Positions 24,360 through 33,220 of a stretch of 64,000 bases of DNA are shown one piece after another. How positions within the stretch are numbered: the stretch's first letter is position 1; every line of letters starts with the position of its first letter. The notes beneath the pieces are model-generated. The model was not told the DNA's origin. It was given only the letters and a program-made list of their open reading frames with translations, and made no database searches. Origin of the DNA: JAMDEO01 sp963775295 (GTDB lineage: Bacteria > Actinomycetota > Thermoleophilia > RBG-16-64-13); contig CAVZIK010000006.1 of the NCBI GenBank assembly GCA_963775295.1, positions 2,852,001-2,916,000 of the forward strand, read 5' to 3'. A program made the translations under genes and the position numbers.

Positions 24360-24691
24360 TTACCGCGGAGGACATGTACGAACGACTGAAGAAGGTGAAC
24401 GAACCAAAGGGCTACTTCTTCAGCCACGATCGCCAGATGGTAATGGATCTCATCAACGGTCTGCTCACCAATAGGGACCGTTACGGCTATATGTGCTGCC
24501 CATGCCGCTTGGCCTCGGGGGATCGCGAAGCCGACAGGGACATCACCTGTCCGTGCGATTACCGCGAACCGGACGTCGCCGAGTATGGCAGCTGCTATTG
24601 CGCCCTTTACGTCTCCAAAGAGTGGAACGAGGGCACCATCCCCCATGTCACCGTGCCGGAGCGCCGCCCGGTCGAGAAACAGCACTACTGA
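24356..24691 (+). CDS. Ferredoxin-thioredoxin reductase catalytic-chain-like protein
   Basis: A 111-aa Fe-S disulfide reductase. YMCCPCRLASG, ITCPCDYRE and GSCYCALYV give the CPC...CPC...CxC pattern in which four cysteines hold a [4Fe-4S] cluster and two form the active disulfide. There is no gene for a variable chain nearby. Coupling to the preceding glutaredoxin suggests electrons flow from ferredoxin through this protein to the glutaredoxin, in place of NADPH and glutathione; this is inference from gene order and family. Confidence 0.9.
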   Translation: MITAEDMYERLKKVNEPKGYFFSHDRQMVMDLINGLLTNRDRYGYMCCPCRLASGDREADRDITCPCDYREPDVAEYGSCYCALYVSKEWNEGTIPHVTVPERRPVEKQHY

Positions 24692-24744
24692 GGGGTCGCT
24701 TCCCCGCTCCGCAGTCAAGGCGGGGACGCAAGACGAGCTGCTGT

Positions 24745-24780
24745 GAGGCGGCGGGCCACAGGCCCGCCGCCTCGTGTCTT
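24745..24780 (+). terminator. Terminator after the glutaredoxin/FTR pair
   Basis: A 13-bp perfect stem (24745-24757 with 24761-24773), ACA loop, followed by GTGTCTT. It starts 53 bases after the stop at 24691 and before serA. Confidence 0.7.
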
Positions 24781-24891
24781 AGGTGGGACCTCGGAGCCTG
24801 TAGAACGCCCCCTGCCCCGTGTGTTAGCCTAGATCCTCGTGGGGGATCACGTCCGTATGCCTGGGGCGGCGTAGGCCGATGGAGGTCGGGG

Positions 24892-26499
24892 TTGGAGCAC
24901 CTTCCAGATACCAAGGTTCTGGTGGCAGAACTTCTTGATGAAGATGCGATCACGCAGCTTTCCGCGGCCTGTCAAGTGGACATCAAATACAAGCTCAGCC
25001 CCGAGGAGATGCGTGCGACCATACCCGAATACCAGGGGATCGTCGTCCGTAGCGAGACCCTCGTCGACAAGGAATTCCTAGATGCGGCCGTGAACCTCCG
25101 CGTCGTTGGACGAGCCGGCTCGGGACTAGACAACATCGACGTTCCCTACGCCACTCAAAGGGGCGTTATCGTTTGCAACACCCCGGAGAGCAACATCGTG
25201 TCGGCGGCGGAACACACCATGGGCCTCCTGCTCGCCAGCAGTCGGAACATCCCCTGGGCCGATCGCTTCATCAGGAGCGGCAAGTGGGGCCGTAAACAGT
25301 TCGAAGGCAGCGAGTTGTACGGCAAGACCTTGGGCATTATCGGGCTGGGGCGCATTGGCGGATTGGTCTCGCAGCGGGCCAAAGGTTTCAGCATGCGGGT
25401 CATCGCCTACGACCCCTACGCAGCCGACAACCGATTTGCGAACCTCAACGTCGAGAGGAAGCAAACCCTCGAGGAGTTGCTGGCCGAGTCCGATTTCATC
25501 ACCATTCACACCCCTCGCAACAAAGAGACCCGGAATATGATCGATGGGCCGCAAATCGCTCTCACCAAGCCGGGGGTGCGGATGGTCAACTGTGCACGGG
25601 GGGGCCTATACAATGAGGACGCCATCTATGAGGGCCTCAAGACGGGGCATATCGCGTCAATAGGCATCGACACCTGGGTGAAAGAGCCCCAGGATAGTCA
25701 CCCGCTTTACGAGTTAGACACCGTGGTCGGCACGCCTCACCTGGGTGCTTCCACCATTGAGGCGTCGAAAAGGGTGGGCAGCGAAGTGGTCTCCGAAGTT
25801 ATCGCCGGGCTTCGCGGAGAGATCGTCAAGAACGCGGTTAACATCCCCACTCTGTCCGAAGAGTCGTATGCCAAACTTCGAGCCTTCATCCGTCTGACCG
25901 AGCAGATGGGTCTCCTCTACCGCCAGATCCGCCGACAGAGCGTGCAACGCGTGGAGGTAGCGTTCGCCGGGAAGGAAATCGACGATCCGGAAGACGCCAA
26001 GATCCTCTCCGTCGTTGCGCTCAAAGGAATCCTCGAGGGGATTTTGGCCTCCGGAACGGTCAACTTCGTGAACGCGATACTCATTGCAGAGCAAAACGGC
26101 ATCGACGTGCGCGAGACCATTTCTTCCGACAGCGGAGACTACCGAAATCTCATTCGCATGATCGTCACGGAAGGCGACGGGCAGGAATTCGTTATCGCCG
26201 GTACCGTGTTGGAGAGAAAGTATCCTCGAATCGTCCAGGTCGGTGACTACTCCATCAGTCTCACCCCCGAAGGCCGGCTTGCGTACGTGCCTCACAGCAA
26301 CGTCCCCGGCGTGATCGGGCGGGTAGGGACGATCATGGGCCAGTTCGGGGTGAATATCTCTAAAATGGTGACGGCCACACTGACCGAGGGCAGGGAATCC
26401 ATCATGTTCCTCGGCGTAGACAACGATGTTCCGCAGGCGGCGATAGATCGCTGTCTAGAGATCGGCGAGATCCATGAGTTCAAGATCGTGAATCTCTAG
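24892..26499 (+). CDS. serA: D-3-phosphoglycerate dehydrogenase
   Basis: First step of serine synthesis. It is 535 aa from a TTG at 24892, chosen because GGAGG lies exactly six bases upstream and the family N-terminus (VLVAELLDEDAI) begins at residue 7. Domains in order: catalytic/NAD (GIIGLGRIGG near 150; Arg and Glu in the usual places; the PHLGAST histidine near 290), the ASB intervening domain (about 320-450), and a C-terminal ACT domain (NVPGVIGRVGTIMGQFGVNI), the serine-sensing arrangement seen in Mycobacterium. Confidence 0.95.
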   Translation: MEHLPDTKVLVAELLDEDAITQLSAACQVDIKYKLSPEEMRATIPEYQGIVVRSETLVDKEFLDAAVNLRVVGRAGSGLDNIDVPYATQRGVIVCNTPESNIVSAAEHTMGLLLASSRNIPWADRFIRSGKWGRKQFEGSELYGKTLGIIGLGRIGGLVSQRAKGFSMRVIAYDPYAADNRFANLNVERKQTLEELLAESDFITIHTPRNKETRNMIDGPQIALTKPGVRMVNCARGGLYNEDAIYEGLKTGHIASIGIDTWVKEPQDSHPLYELDTVVGTPHLGASTIEASKRVGSEVVSEVIAGLRGEIVKNAVNIPTLSEESYAKLRAFIRLTEQMGLLYRQIRRQSVQRVEVAFAGKEIDDPEDAKILSVVALKGILEGILASGTVNFVNAILIAEQNGIDVRETISSDSGDYRNLIRMIVTEGDGQEFVIAGTVLERKYPRIVQVGDYSISLTPEGRLAYVPHSNVPGVIGRVGTIMGQFGVNISKMVTATLTEGRESIMFLGVDNDVPQAAIDRCLEIGEIHEFKIVNL

Positions 26500-26533
26500 T
26501 TGTCGTACTCGATGGCGCATCAAGTGGCGAAAG

Positions 26534-26583
26534 GAGGGGGTCGAACAGCCGCGGTGCAATTCTCCAACGACTGAGCTATGCAG
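26534..26583 (-). pseudogene. Possible tRNA remnant
   Basis: On the minus strand a D-arm-like CATAGCTCAGTCGTTGGAGA is followed after only about ten bases by a T-arm-like GCTGTTCGACCCCC. A whole anticodon arm is missing and the acceptor ends do not pair. This looks like a decayed or deleted tRNA gene between serA and the lipoprotein gene, though chance resemblance is possible. Confidence 0.35.
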
Positions 26584-26630
26584 TAGGTTTTTTGAAACAG
26601 AATAACGAGAAGTGTGAGGTGCTCTTCCTT

Positions 26631-27944
26631 ATGCCCATTTCCCGATTCCGCCGCGTGTTCTTCTGCAGCGCGCTCGTGGTCCTCGTCCTCGCTGTGGCCC
26701 TTTTCGCGGCTGCCTGCGGATCATCGTCAGAGGAGACGACGACTACCACCACGGCCGCTGCCGCTGCCACTACCTCGACCACCACGGCTCCGGTAGAGTC
26801 CACGACCACGACCGCCGGCCAGACCGCCGCTCAAGACTTTGTATTCGGCATGCTTTTTGTCGGTCCATACAATGACCACGGATGGAGCCAGGCCAACTAT
26901 GAAGGCGGCACCTACGTGGAATCCAAGCTCCCCGGCGCCAAGATGGTCTACGTCGACAAAGCCAACAGCTCCGACCGTCCCGGCACCACCCCCGAGCAAC
27001 TCGCTGAGGACCTGGTGAACCAAGGGGCCAAGATGATCTTCTTCACGTCGGATGACATGAAGGACGGTGCCTACGCATTCGCCAAAGCTCATCCCGATAT
27101 TCCGGTACTGTTCACCTCCGGCGACGGCGCATGGAAAGATGGCAAGGACTACCAAGCCCTGCCCAATCTCAGCGATGTGATGGGCAAGATGGAATACGGC
27201 AAGATGATCGCCGGCGTAGCCGCCGCCATGACAACCAAGACGGGCAAGATCGCCTATCTGGGGCCGCTGATCAACGATGAGACCCGCCGCCTCGCCTCCT
27301 CGGTGTACCTCGGTGCGAAATACGCGTGGGTCAATTACCTCCACAGAGACCCGGCTCAGTTGAAGTTCAGCGTCAACTGGATCGGCTTCTGGTTCAACAT
27401 CCCTGGTGTCACGTCGGATCCCACCCAGGTCGCAGACAACTTCTTCAACCAAGGATACGACGTGGTCGTATCTGGTATCGACACCACTGAAGCCCTGGTG
27501 GAAGCCAACAAGCTTTCCCAGGCCGGCAAGCAGGTCTGGGCGGTTCCGTACGACTTCGCCGGCGCGCTGGACGAAGCACCGAAGGTCGCGCTTGGAGTTC
27601 CCTACTTCAACTGGGGTCCATCCTACCTGGAATACGTAACCGCGGCCCGCGAAGGGCAGTGGAGCAGCTTCTGGCAGTGGCTCGCCCCCGATTGGACCGA
27701 CATCAACAATCCCGACACGTCGATCGTGGGCTTCAAGAAAGGCGAAGGCCTCTCCGCCGACGCCTCGGCCAAGGTGGACGAATTCGTAGCGTCGCTGGCG
27801 GGAGGCTTGAACCTCTGGAGCGGGCCGCTTAATCTGCAAGACGGCACCGCCTACCTCAAAGATGGTGAAGCTGCGACCGATCAGCAGATCTGGTATCTCC
27901 CGCAGCTGCTTCAAGGTATGGAAGGCCAGAGCGTATCCAAGTAG
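26631..27944 (+). CDS. BMP-family substrate-binding lipoprotein
   Basis: A 437-aa secreted lipoprotein and the binding component of a BmpA/Med-type ABC importer, usually for purine nucleosides. The start is probably ATG 26631 (GAGGT further upstream than ideal). Basic PISRFRR, a hydrophobic stretch and ALFAAAC give a signal peptide with lipidated Cys. A low-complexity Thr/Ala linker (about 30-60) follows, then the BMP fold from FGMLFVGPYNDHGWSQANYE. It is followed by a hairpin and then by the ATPase and two permeases of the same system. Confidence 0.92.
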   Translation: MPISRFRRVFFCSALVVLVLAVALFAAACGSSSEETTTTTTAAAAATTSTTTAPVESTTTTAGQTAAQDFVFGMLFVGPYNDHGWSQANYEGGTYVESKLPGAKMVYVDKANSSDRPGTTPEQLAEDLVNQGAKMIFFTSDDMKDGAYAFAKAHPDIPVLFTSGDGAWKDGKDYQALPNLSDVMGKMEYGKMIAGVAAAMTTKTGKIAYLGPLINDETRRLASSVYLGAKYAWVNYLHRDPAQLKFSVNWIGFWFNIPGVTSDPTQVADNFFNQGYDVVVSGIDTTEALVEANKLSQAGKQVWAVPYDFAGALDEAPKVALGVPYFNWGPSYLEYVTAAREGQWSSFWQWLAPDWTDINNPDTSIVGFKKGEGLSADASAKVDEFVASLAGGLNLWSGPLNLQDGTAYLKDGEAATDQQIWYLPQLLQGMEGQSVSK

Positions 27945-27973
27945 TCGCTGCATCTGCGGCAAAAGGTTGGATT

Positions 27974-28008
27974 GCGGAAGGGGAGACCCAAGCGGTCTCC
28001 CCTTCCGC
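27974..28008 (+). terminator. Hairpin between binding-protein and ATPase genes
   Basis: A 15-bp perfect stem (27974-27988 with 27994-28008), loop CAAGC, with no T-tract. Such stems after the binding-protein gene usually let it be made in excess over the membrane parts by partial termination or 3'-end protection. Confidence 0.6.
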
Positions 28009-28032
28009 GTCCTCTGAGCGTTAGAGGGATTG

Positions 28033-29496
28033 TTGGAAGTCCAGCTCGTCGACATCCGAAAGCACTTCGGTCCCGTCAAGGCCAATGACGGAGTCACTCT
28101 TTCCGTCCCTGCCGGCACCATTCAGGGTGTCCTCGGTGAGAACGGGGCCGGCAAGAGCACTCTCATGAAGATCCTGTCGGGCTTCCAGCCGGCCGATCGT
28201 GGCCGGATCCTTCTCGACGGCAGTGAGGTTGCGATCGGATCGCCCGCTGATGCGATCAAGCACGGCGTGGGCATGCTCCACCAAGACCCGCTCGATTTTC
28301 CTGCCATGAGAGTGGTCGACAACCTACTTATCGGCGCCCCTGGGGGCATAGCTCCCCGGAGGTCGGAGGCGGGATCCGCCGTCGCCGCACACGCTCGGTC
28401 GCTGGGGCTTTCCATCGATCTCAAGGCCGACGTAAGTTCGCTTACCGTGAGCGAGAGACAGCAACTGGAGCTAATGCGCCTGCTCTGGCTCGGAGCCCGC
28501 GTGCTTATTCTCGACGAGCCCACCACCGGGATCAGTGCTGCTCAGAAAGCGGAACTATTCGCGACACTTCGCCGCCTCGCTCAACAGGGCAAGACGGTGA
28601 TCTTCGTTTCCCACAAGCTCGAGGAGGTCCAGGATCTGTGCACCCGGATCGCTGTCCTCAAGCAGGGACGCCTGGTTGGAGAAGCTATTCCTCCTTTCAG
28701 CGTAAAGAATCTCGTCACCATGATGTTCGAGCGCGAGGTCACGCCGGGAGAACGGGTGGTATGCCCTCCGGGTGATCCCCTTCTCGAACTCACATCCCTC
28801 TCGGTCGAGCGAGCCCGCATAAGGCTCCAGGGCCTCGACCTCCAAGTCCGCGAAAACGAGACGATAGGATTGGCCGGCATGGACGGAAGCGGCCAAAGCC
28901 TACTGTTGAAAGCCTGTGCCGGCCTCGTTCCCCCGGTCGAGGGGAGAATCGCTCTCCGCGGCAACGATCTCACAGGCAAACCATACCGTCACTTCAAGAG
29001 ACGCGGCGTGGCGTACGTGCCCGCGGCGCGTCTTGAAGAGGGCTTGGTCGCCGGTCTCAGCCTCACCGATCATTTCCTGCTTACTCAGAAGAACCCGGGC
29101 ATTTTCATCGACCGTGACAGAGGTCGTCAAATCGCGGAGCAACGCATAACCGAGTTCAACATCCGCGGCAAGCCGGCGAACGCCGTTGAGTCGCTGTCCG
29201 GAGGCAATCAGCAAAGGGCGTTGCTCGCACTGGTCAAGCCCGATGCCAAATTGATGCTCCTGGAACATCCTACTCGCGGACTCGATATTGAGTCGGTCAT
29301 CTACCTGTGGGGCCTACTGAAAGAACGGTGCAACAGCGGAGGAGCGATATTGTTCACGTCCAGCGATCTGGACGAGCTACTGCGCTACAGCGATCGCATT
29401 CTCGTGTTCTTCGCGGGCAAGATATCGGCCCCGCTGGACGCGGCCTCGACTACCGTCGACGAGTTGGGGCAACTCATAGGAGGCAGCAGTGTCTGA
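28033..29496 (+). CDS. Nucleoside-type ABC transporter ATPase (two domains)
   Basis: A 487-aa protein with two fused ATPase domains. The start is a TTG at 28033 (GAGGG 4-5 bases upstream). Domain 1 has GENGAGKS and Walker B VLILDEPTTG, but its signature is TVSERQQ instead of LSGGQ. Domain 2 has a degenerate Walker A (GMDGSGQS), a good LSGGNQQR and Walker B with His after the Glu (LLEHPTRGLD). This uneven pair is normal for BMP/ribose-type ATPases. The end overlaps the first permease by eight bases. Confidence 0.92.
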   Translation: MEVQLVDIRKHFGPVKANDGVTLSVPAGTIQGVLGENGAGKSTLMKILSGFQPADRGRILLDGSEVAIGSPADAIKHGVGMLHQDPLDFPAMRVVDNLLIGAPGGIAPRRSEAGSAVAAHARSLGLSIDLKADVSSLTVSERQQLELMRLLWLGARVLILDEPTTGISAAQKAELFATLRRLAQQGKTVIFVSHKLEEVQDLCTRIAVLKQGRLVGEAIPPFSVKNLVTMMFEREVTPGERVVCPPGDPLLELTSLSVERARIRLQGLDLQVRENETIGLAGMDGSGQSLLLKACAGLVPPVEGRIALRGNDLTGKPYRHFKRRGVAYVPAARLEEGLVAGLSLTDHFLLTQKNPGIFIDRDRGRQIAEQRITEFNIRGKPANAVESLSGGNQQRALLALVKPDAKLMLLEHPTRGLDIESVIYLWGLLKERCNSGGAILFTSSDLDELLRYSDRILVFFAGKISAPLDAASTTVDELGQLIGGSSV

Positions 29497-30670
29497 CTTC
29501 CCCCTGCCTCAGCCCGTGGAGGTCGCATCGCGCGGTCGCATCACGCGCCAGACTTGGATCAACGCGGGTCTGCAAGTAGGTGCACTGGTCTTGGCCTTCT
29601 TTCTCACAAGCATCATCCTGCTCGTGGCTGGAGCGCCTCCGTTCGAGGCTTATAAGCAGATCTTCCTCGGAGCGGTGGGCTCGACAACCAGTTTCTCCAA
29701 TGTCCTCGTTGCCTGGGTCCCTCTGCTGCTCGCGGCGGCCGGAGTCCTCGTGACCTTCGCGGCTGGCTTGTGGAACATCGGGGTCGAGGGGCAGATAGTC
29801 CTTGGCGCCGTGCTGACCACCTGGGTCCTCCGCCTGCTTCAGGACACGTCCATCTCCCCCGCACTCGTCATCGTGATGGCGATAGTAGCCGGCGTGATAG
29901 GCGGCGCGCTCTGGGCGGCGCTTGCGGGCGTTCTCAAGACGTTCGGGGGAGTGAACGAGATATTCGGCGGACTGGGCCTCAACTATGTTGCCACCGCACT
30001 CACATTGTGGCTCATCTTCGGGCCCTGGAAGCGCCCGGGTATAGGATCCATGAGTGGCACCGAACCTTTCCCGGACAAGTTCGCTCTTCCAACGATAGCC
30101 GGCCTACGGCTGAGCCTTTGGTCCCTGGCTCTTGGCGTCCTGGCGGTGATCCTCGTATATGTAATGCTGGAGCGGACCTATTTCGGCCTCCGGCTCAAAG
30201 CGGTCGGCAAGAACAGTCGAGCGGCGTTCTTGCTCGGCGTTCCCACCTGGCAATATGGGCTACTGGCGTTCCTCTTCTGCGGCGGGCTCGCCGGTCTGGC
30301 CGGAGCCATCCAGGTGACCAGTGTGTACCACCGACTGATCCCGTCGATCTCGAGCGGCTACGGCTTCCTGGGGCTTATGATCGGCATGCTCATCGCTTAC
30401 CGAGCGGTGTGGGTCGCGCCGGTCGCGTTATTCTTCGCGGCCCTGAACATCGGTAGTATCCAGTTGCCTATCGTGCTCAAGCTCGATTCAACCCTATCGG
30501 GCGTCCTGCAAGGGGCGTTGGTGCTGCTCGTCCTTCTCGTGGAGGGGGCGCGACAGCGCTACATGAAGCGGGCCCGCATGAAAGCTCTGGTGCCTCCCCC
30601 CGCAGGTCCGAGCGCACAGGAGAACCCCATCACCCGAGAACTCCTCCCGCCGATGCCAGAGGAGGCTTGA
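29489..30670 (+). CDS. ABC transporter permease, BMP/nucleoside type (first)
   Basis: A 393-aa membrane protein of the BPD-transp-2 family. The GTG start at 29489 has AGGAGG five bases upstream and overlaps the ATPase end. About ten hydrophobic segments are visible from residue 30 (VGALVLAFFLTSIILLVAG) to about 350. GLWNIGVEGQIVLGA and FGGVNEIFGGLGLNYVATAL are typical of the larger permease of these systems. Confidence 0.92.
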   Translation: MSDFPLPQPVEVASRGRITRQTWINAGLQVGALVLAFFLTSIILLVAGAPPFEAYKQIFLGAVGSTTSFSNVLVAWVPLLLAAAGVLVTFAAGLWNIGVEGQIVLGAVLTTWVLRLLQDTSISPALVIVMAIVAGVIGGALWAALAGVLKTFGGVNEIFGGLGLNYVATALTLWLIFGPWKRPGIGSMSGTEPFPDKFALPTIAGLRLSLWSLALGVLAVILVYVMLERTYFGLRLKAVGKNSRAAFLLGVPTWQYGLLAFLFCGGLAGLAGAIQVTSVYHRLIPSISSGYGFLGLMIGMLIAYRAVWVAPVALFFAALNIGSIQLPIVLKLDSTLSGVLQGALVLLVLLVEGARQRYMKRARMKALVPPPAGPSAQENPITRELLPPMPEEA

Positions 30671-31668
30671 TGGACGGCCCCACTCTAGTCCTTGGACTGG
30701 CAGGAGTGCTTGCAACCGCCGCTCCGATCGTGGTCGCGACCATCGGGGAAACCTTCGCCGAGCGGGCGGGAGTGATCAACCTTTCCATAAACGGCACCAT
30801 CCTGCTCTCGGCTATGGGAAGTTTCGTCGTCGCGGTGACTACGGGGAGTCTCATTCTGGGGTTCCTCGCTGGGATGGTGATCGGAGCCGCCGTCGCTCTT
30901 GTCGTCGCGTTCGGCAGCATCACGCTGAGACAATCTCAGGTCGCGATCGGGTTCGTGCTCGCGCTCTTCTGCCGCGACCTTTCCTATTTTCTTGGCAACC
31001 CGTTTATGGGCGACAAGGGACCGCGCCTTTCCACCTGGGCCATTCCCCTGCTGAAGGACATCCCCGTCCTGGGGACCATGTTCTTCCGGCAGGACTTCAT
31101 GACCTATTTCAGCTTCGTGATGATTGCCGTCGCCTGGTGGTGGATCTACCGCACTCGGCCTGGATTGGTCCTGCGCGCGGTCGGCGACCGCCCTGAAGCC
31201 GCGTTCGCCCGCGGCGCCCGCGTGAATCTCATCCGTTATTCCTATACGACCCTCGGTGGCGCCATGGTGGGTCTCGCGGGACCGATGTTCTCACTGAGCG
31301 TCAAGGCGGGCTGGAAAGGCACGATTTCCGGGCTCGACGGGTTCGGTTGGATCGTCCTCGCCATCGTCATCTTCGGCGCGTGGAACCCGGTGCGCGTAGC
31401 TCTCGGGGCATACCTCTTTGGCCTGCTCCAGTGGCTCAGCGTTGTCCTGCAGCCGAGCCTCCAAGGCATTCCGTCACAGGTCCTCCAGGTGGCACCATTC
31501 CCGCTGATGATCCTCACCCTTCTGCTTGTAAACATAGGGAACGCGGAATGGGTGGAACGGGTCCTCGCAGCCCTTCCCGAACCATCCCGCAAGGTTCTCG
31601 CGAAGATCCTCCGCTCCCTCAGGGTCGTCTCTCCACAGAGCCTCGGCGTGCCCTTTGAGCCGGACTGA
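30670..31668 (+). CDS. ABC transporter permease, BMP/nucleoside type (second)
   Basis: A 332-aa membrane protein, second permease. The ATG at 30670 overlaps the previous stop (TGATG) with GGAGG just upstream. FAERAGVINLSINGTILLSAM is the conserved cytoplasmic loop of this subunit, and GGAMVGLAGPMFSLSVK and WIVLAIVIFGAWNP occur near the C-terminus. A weak stem (31672-31690) follows the gene. Confidence 0.92.
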   Translation: MDGPTLVLGLAGVLATAAPIVVATIGETFAERAGVINLSINGTILLSAMGSFVVAVTTGSLILGFLAGMVIGAAVALVVAFGSITLRQSQVAIGFVLALFCRDLSYFLGNPFMGDKGPRLSTWAIPLLKDIPVLGTMFFRQDFMTYFSFVMIAVAWWWIYRTRPGLVLRAVGDRPEAAFARGARVNLIRYSYTTLGGAMVGLAGPMFSLSVKAGWKGTISGLDGFGWIVLAIVIFGAWNPVRVALGAYLFGLLQWLSVVLQPSLQGIPSQVLQVAPFPLMILTLLLVNIGNAEWVERVLAALPEPSRKVLAKILRSLRVVSPQSLGVPFEPD

Positions 31669-31761
31669 CGCCAGGATTCTTGGTATCCTGACAATTCAAT
31701 AGATGCGAACCCATGCCCGCATGCCACGCGGCCCCGAGGTATCGCAAGTCCGCTATTTTGC

Positions 31762-31768
31762 TTGTCCA
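31762..31768 (+). promoter_or_regulatory. TTGTCCA element before the HdrBC-glutamate synthase operon
   Basis: TTGTCCA about 120 bases before the operon start, next to a TATAAT. The same heptamer occurs upstream of amtB copies 1 and 2 and of the permease at 47592, usually within 75-130 bases of the start codon. It may be a shared nitrogen-related operator; see the other elements. Confidence 0.3.
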
Positions 31769-31888
31769 GAAGTATAATTGGAACCCCGTCTATTAGGTCC
31801 TATGGATAAACTCAATTGACAACGCCGCTGGTATCCTTCTTGCATGTCCGCCGGCATATTCGGCGACACAAAATCGGTGGAGAATGAA

Positions 31889-33220
31889 GTGAAGCAGTTA
31901 AGTCTATTTTGGGGCTGCACCATTCCGGCGCGCTTCCCCTTCATAGAGAAGGCGACGCGCATCGCGCTTCATAGGCTCGGCATGGAGATCGTGGACGTCG
32001 CAGGTTTTACCTGCTGTCCTGAAACCACCCTGGTCAAGGCCGCGAACGAAGAAGCCTACTACCTCACCGCAGCCCGCAACTTGGCCGTGGCAGAACGTGT
32101 GGGCCTTCCTCTACTTACCCCGTGTAACGGGTGCTACAGCACTTTCAAGTCCGTGCTCGCCGAACTCAGCAAGGACTGGAGATTGAAGCAAAGCATCAAC
32201 GAGCGTCTGGCGGAATGCGACCTTACCCTCAAGGGCGACCTCGATGTCTGGCATATGGTCGAGTGGATGAGTGAGGACCTTGGACCGGCCGCGTTGGCGA
32301 AAATGGTTAGCAAGCCCCTCTGGGGCATGCGCATCGCAGTGCACTATGGGTGCCACCTGTTGCGGCCAAGCCCGGCCGTCCGCTGGGACAGCCCCACCAA
32401 TCCCACCAAATTCGAGCAACTTGTGCGTGCGCTCGGCGGCACCGTGGTCGAATACGAGACCCGCATGGACTGTTGCGGCGGCGCTCTCGACCGCGTGGGA
32501 GAACGCCAGAAGGCCCTGGGAATGTGCCGTCACAAGCTGGAGGATGCCCTTGCACAGGGCGCCGACGCGCTTGTTGTGTCCTGTCCGTCCTGTTTCCAGC
32601 AGTTCGACCTCAACCAAGCCGCCGTCCTACGCGAATCGGGAAGCGGAGGTCTGCCGGTCTTCTATCTCACGGAATTGGTTGCGTTAGCGCTCGGCGAAGA
32701 AGCAGAACAGCTTGGGCTCGACATGCATCGGGTTAGCACGGCCGCCTTCATGGAAAAGTGGCAGCACAAGCTCGAGCAACGCGAAAAACTGGTCCGTTCG
32801 TTCAATATTGCCGAACTTGAGATCTGCGCCGGCTGCAAGGCCTGCGACGCGGACTGTCCGGTGTGCTCAGCAAACGAAGAATTCGTTCCTTCGAGACTCA
32901 TCAACCTTCTTCTCAATGAAGGAGTCGACGCCGTGCTCGAAGGTTCCGATATCTGGCAGTGCGTCGATTGTCTCACCTGCTATGAACGATGCCACAGCCG
33001 CCTCGGCATGGCGTCCGTCTTCGAGAAGCTCAAGCGATTGGCTCAGGAACAGGGCAAAGCGCCGGCGGCCACAGCCGCCAGCTACCAAGCCTTCCTCTCC
33101 ACCGGGGTGCTGGGTACGGGCCGGCCGGCCGTGCGCGAGAAGCTCGGCCTTCCCGCTCTTCCCGAGAACGGTTCTGAAGAACTGAAGATCGTCCTTTCCA
33201 GAGCCGAGGAAGAGGCATGA
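31889..33220 (+). CDS. HdrB-HdrC-type heterodisulfide reductase-like fusion
   Basis: A 443-aa protein from GTG 31889 (GGAG seven bases upstream). Residues 1-290 are HdrB-like: two cysteine-rich CCG domains (FWGC, FTCCPET, PCNGCY; then HYGCHLLRP, DCCGGAL, SCPSCFQQFD), which in HdrB bind noncubane [4Fe-4S] clusters. Residues about 320-400 are HdrC-like with CAGCKACDADC and CVDCLTCYERC for two [4Fe-4S] clusters. The order is B then C, fused. It overlaps the glutamate synthase amidotransferase gene (ATGA), so it is probably an electron carrier or disulfide sensor for that enzyme. There is no HdrA in the window. Confidence 0.88.
   Translation: MKQLSLFWGCTIPARFPFIEKATRIALHRLGMEIVDVAGFTCCPETTLVKAANEEAYYLTAARNLAVAERVGLPLLTPCNGCYSTFKSVLAELSKDWRLKQSINERLAECDLTLKGDLDVWHMVEWMSEDLGPAALAKMVSKPLWGMRIAVHYGCHLLRPSPAVRWDSPTNPTKFEQLVRALGGTVVEYETRMDCCGGALDRVGERQKALGMCRHKLEDALAQGADALVVSCPSCFQQFDLNQAAVLRESGSGGLPVFYLTELVALALGEEAEQLGLDMHRVSTAAFMEKWQHKLEQREKLVRSFNIAELEICAGCKACDADCPVCSANEEFVPSRLINLLLNEGVDAVLEGSDIWQCVDCLTCYERCHSRLGMASVFEKLKRLAQEQGKAPAATAASYQAFLSTGVLGTGRPAVREKLGLPALPENGSEELKIVLSRAEEEA

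Noticed and set aside
24493..24891. N-terminal extension of serA into the FTR-like gene
   Set aside because: The open frame continues upstream, but it is Arg/Cys-rich shadow of the FTR-like gene and crosses a terminator. GGAGG six bases before TTG 24892 marks the real start.
26727..28121. Minus-strand open frame (464 codons) opposite the lipoprotein gene
   Set aside because: It covers the BMP lipoprotein gene antisense, with low-complexity Gly/Ser/Arg at its end mirroring the Thr-rich linker.
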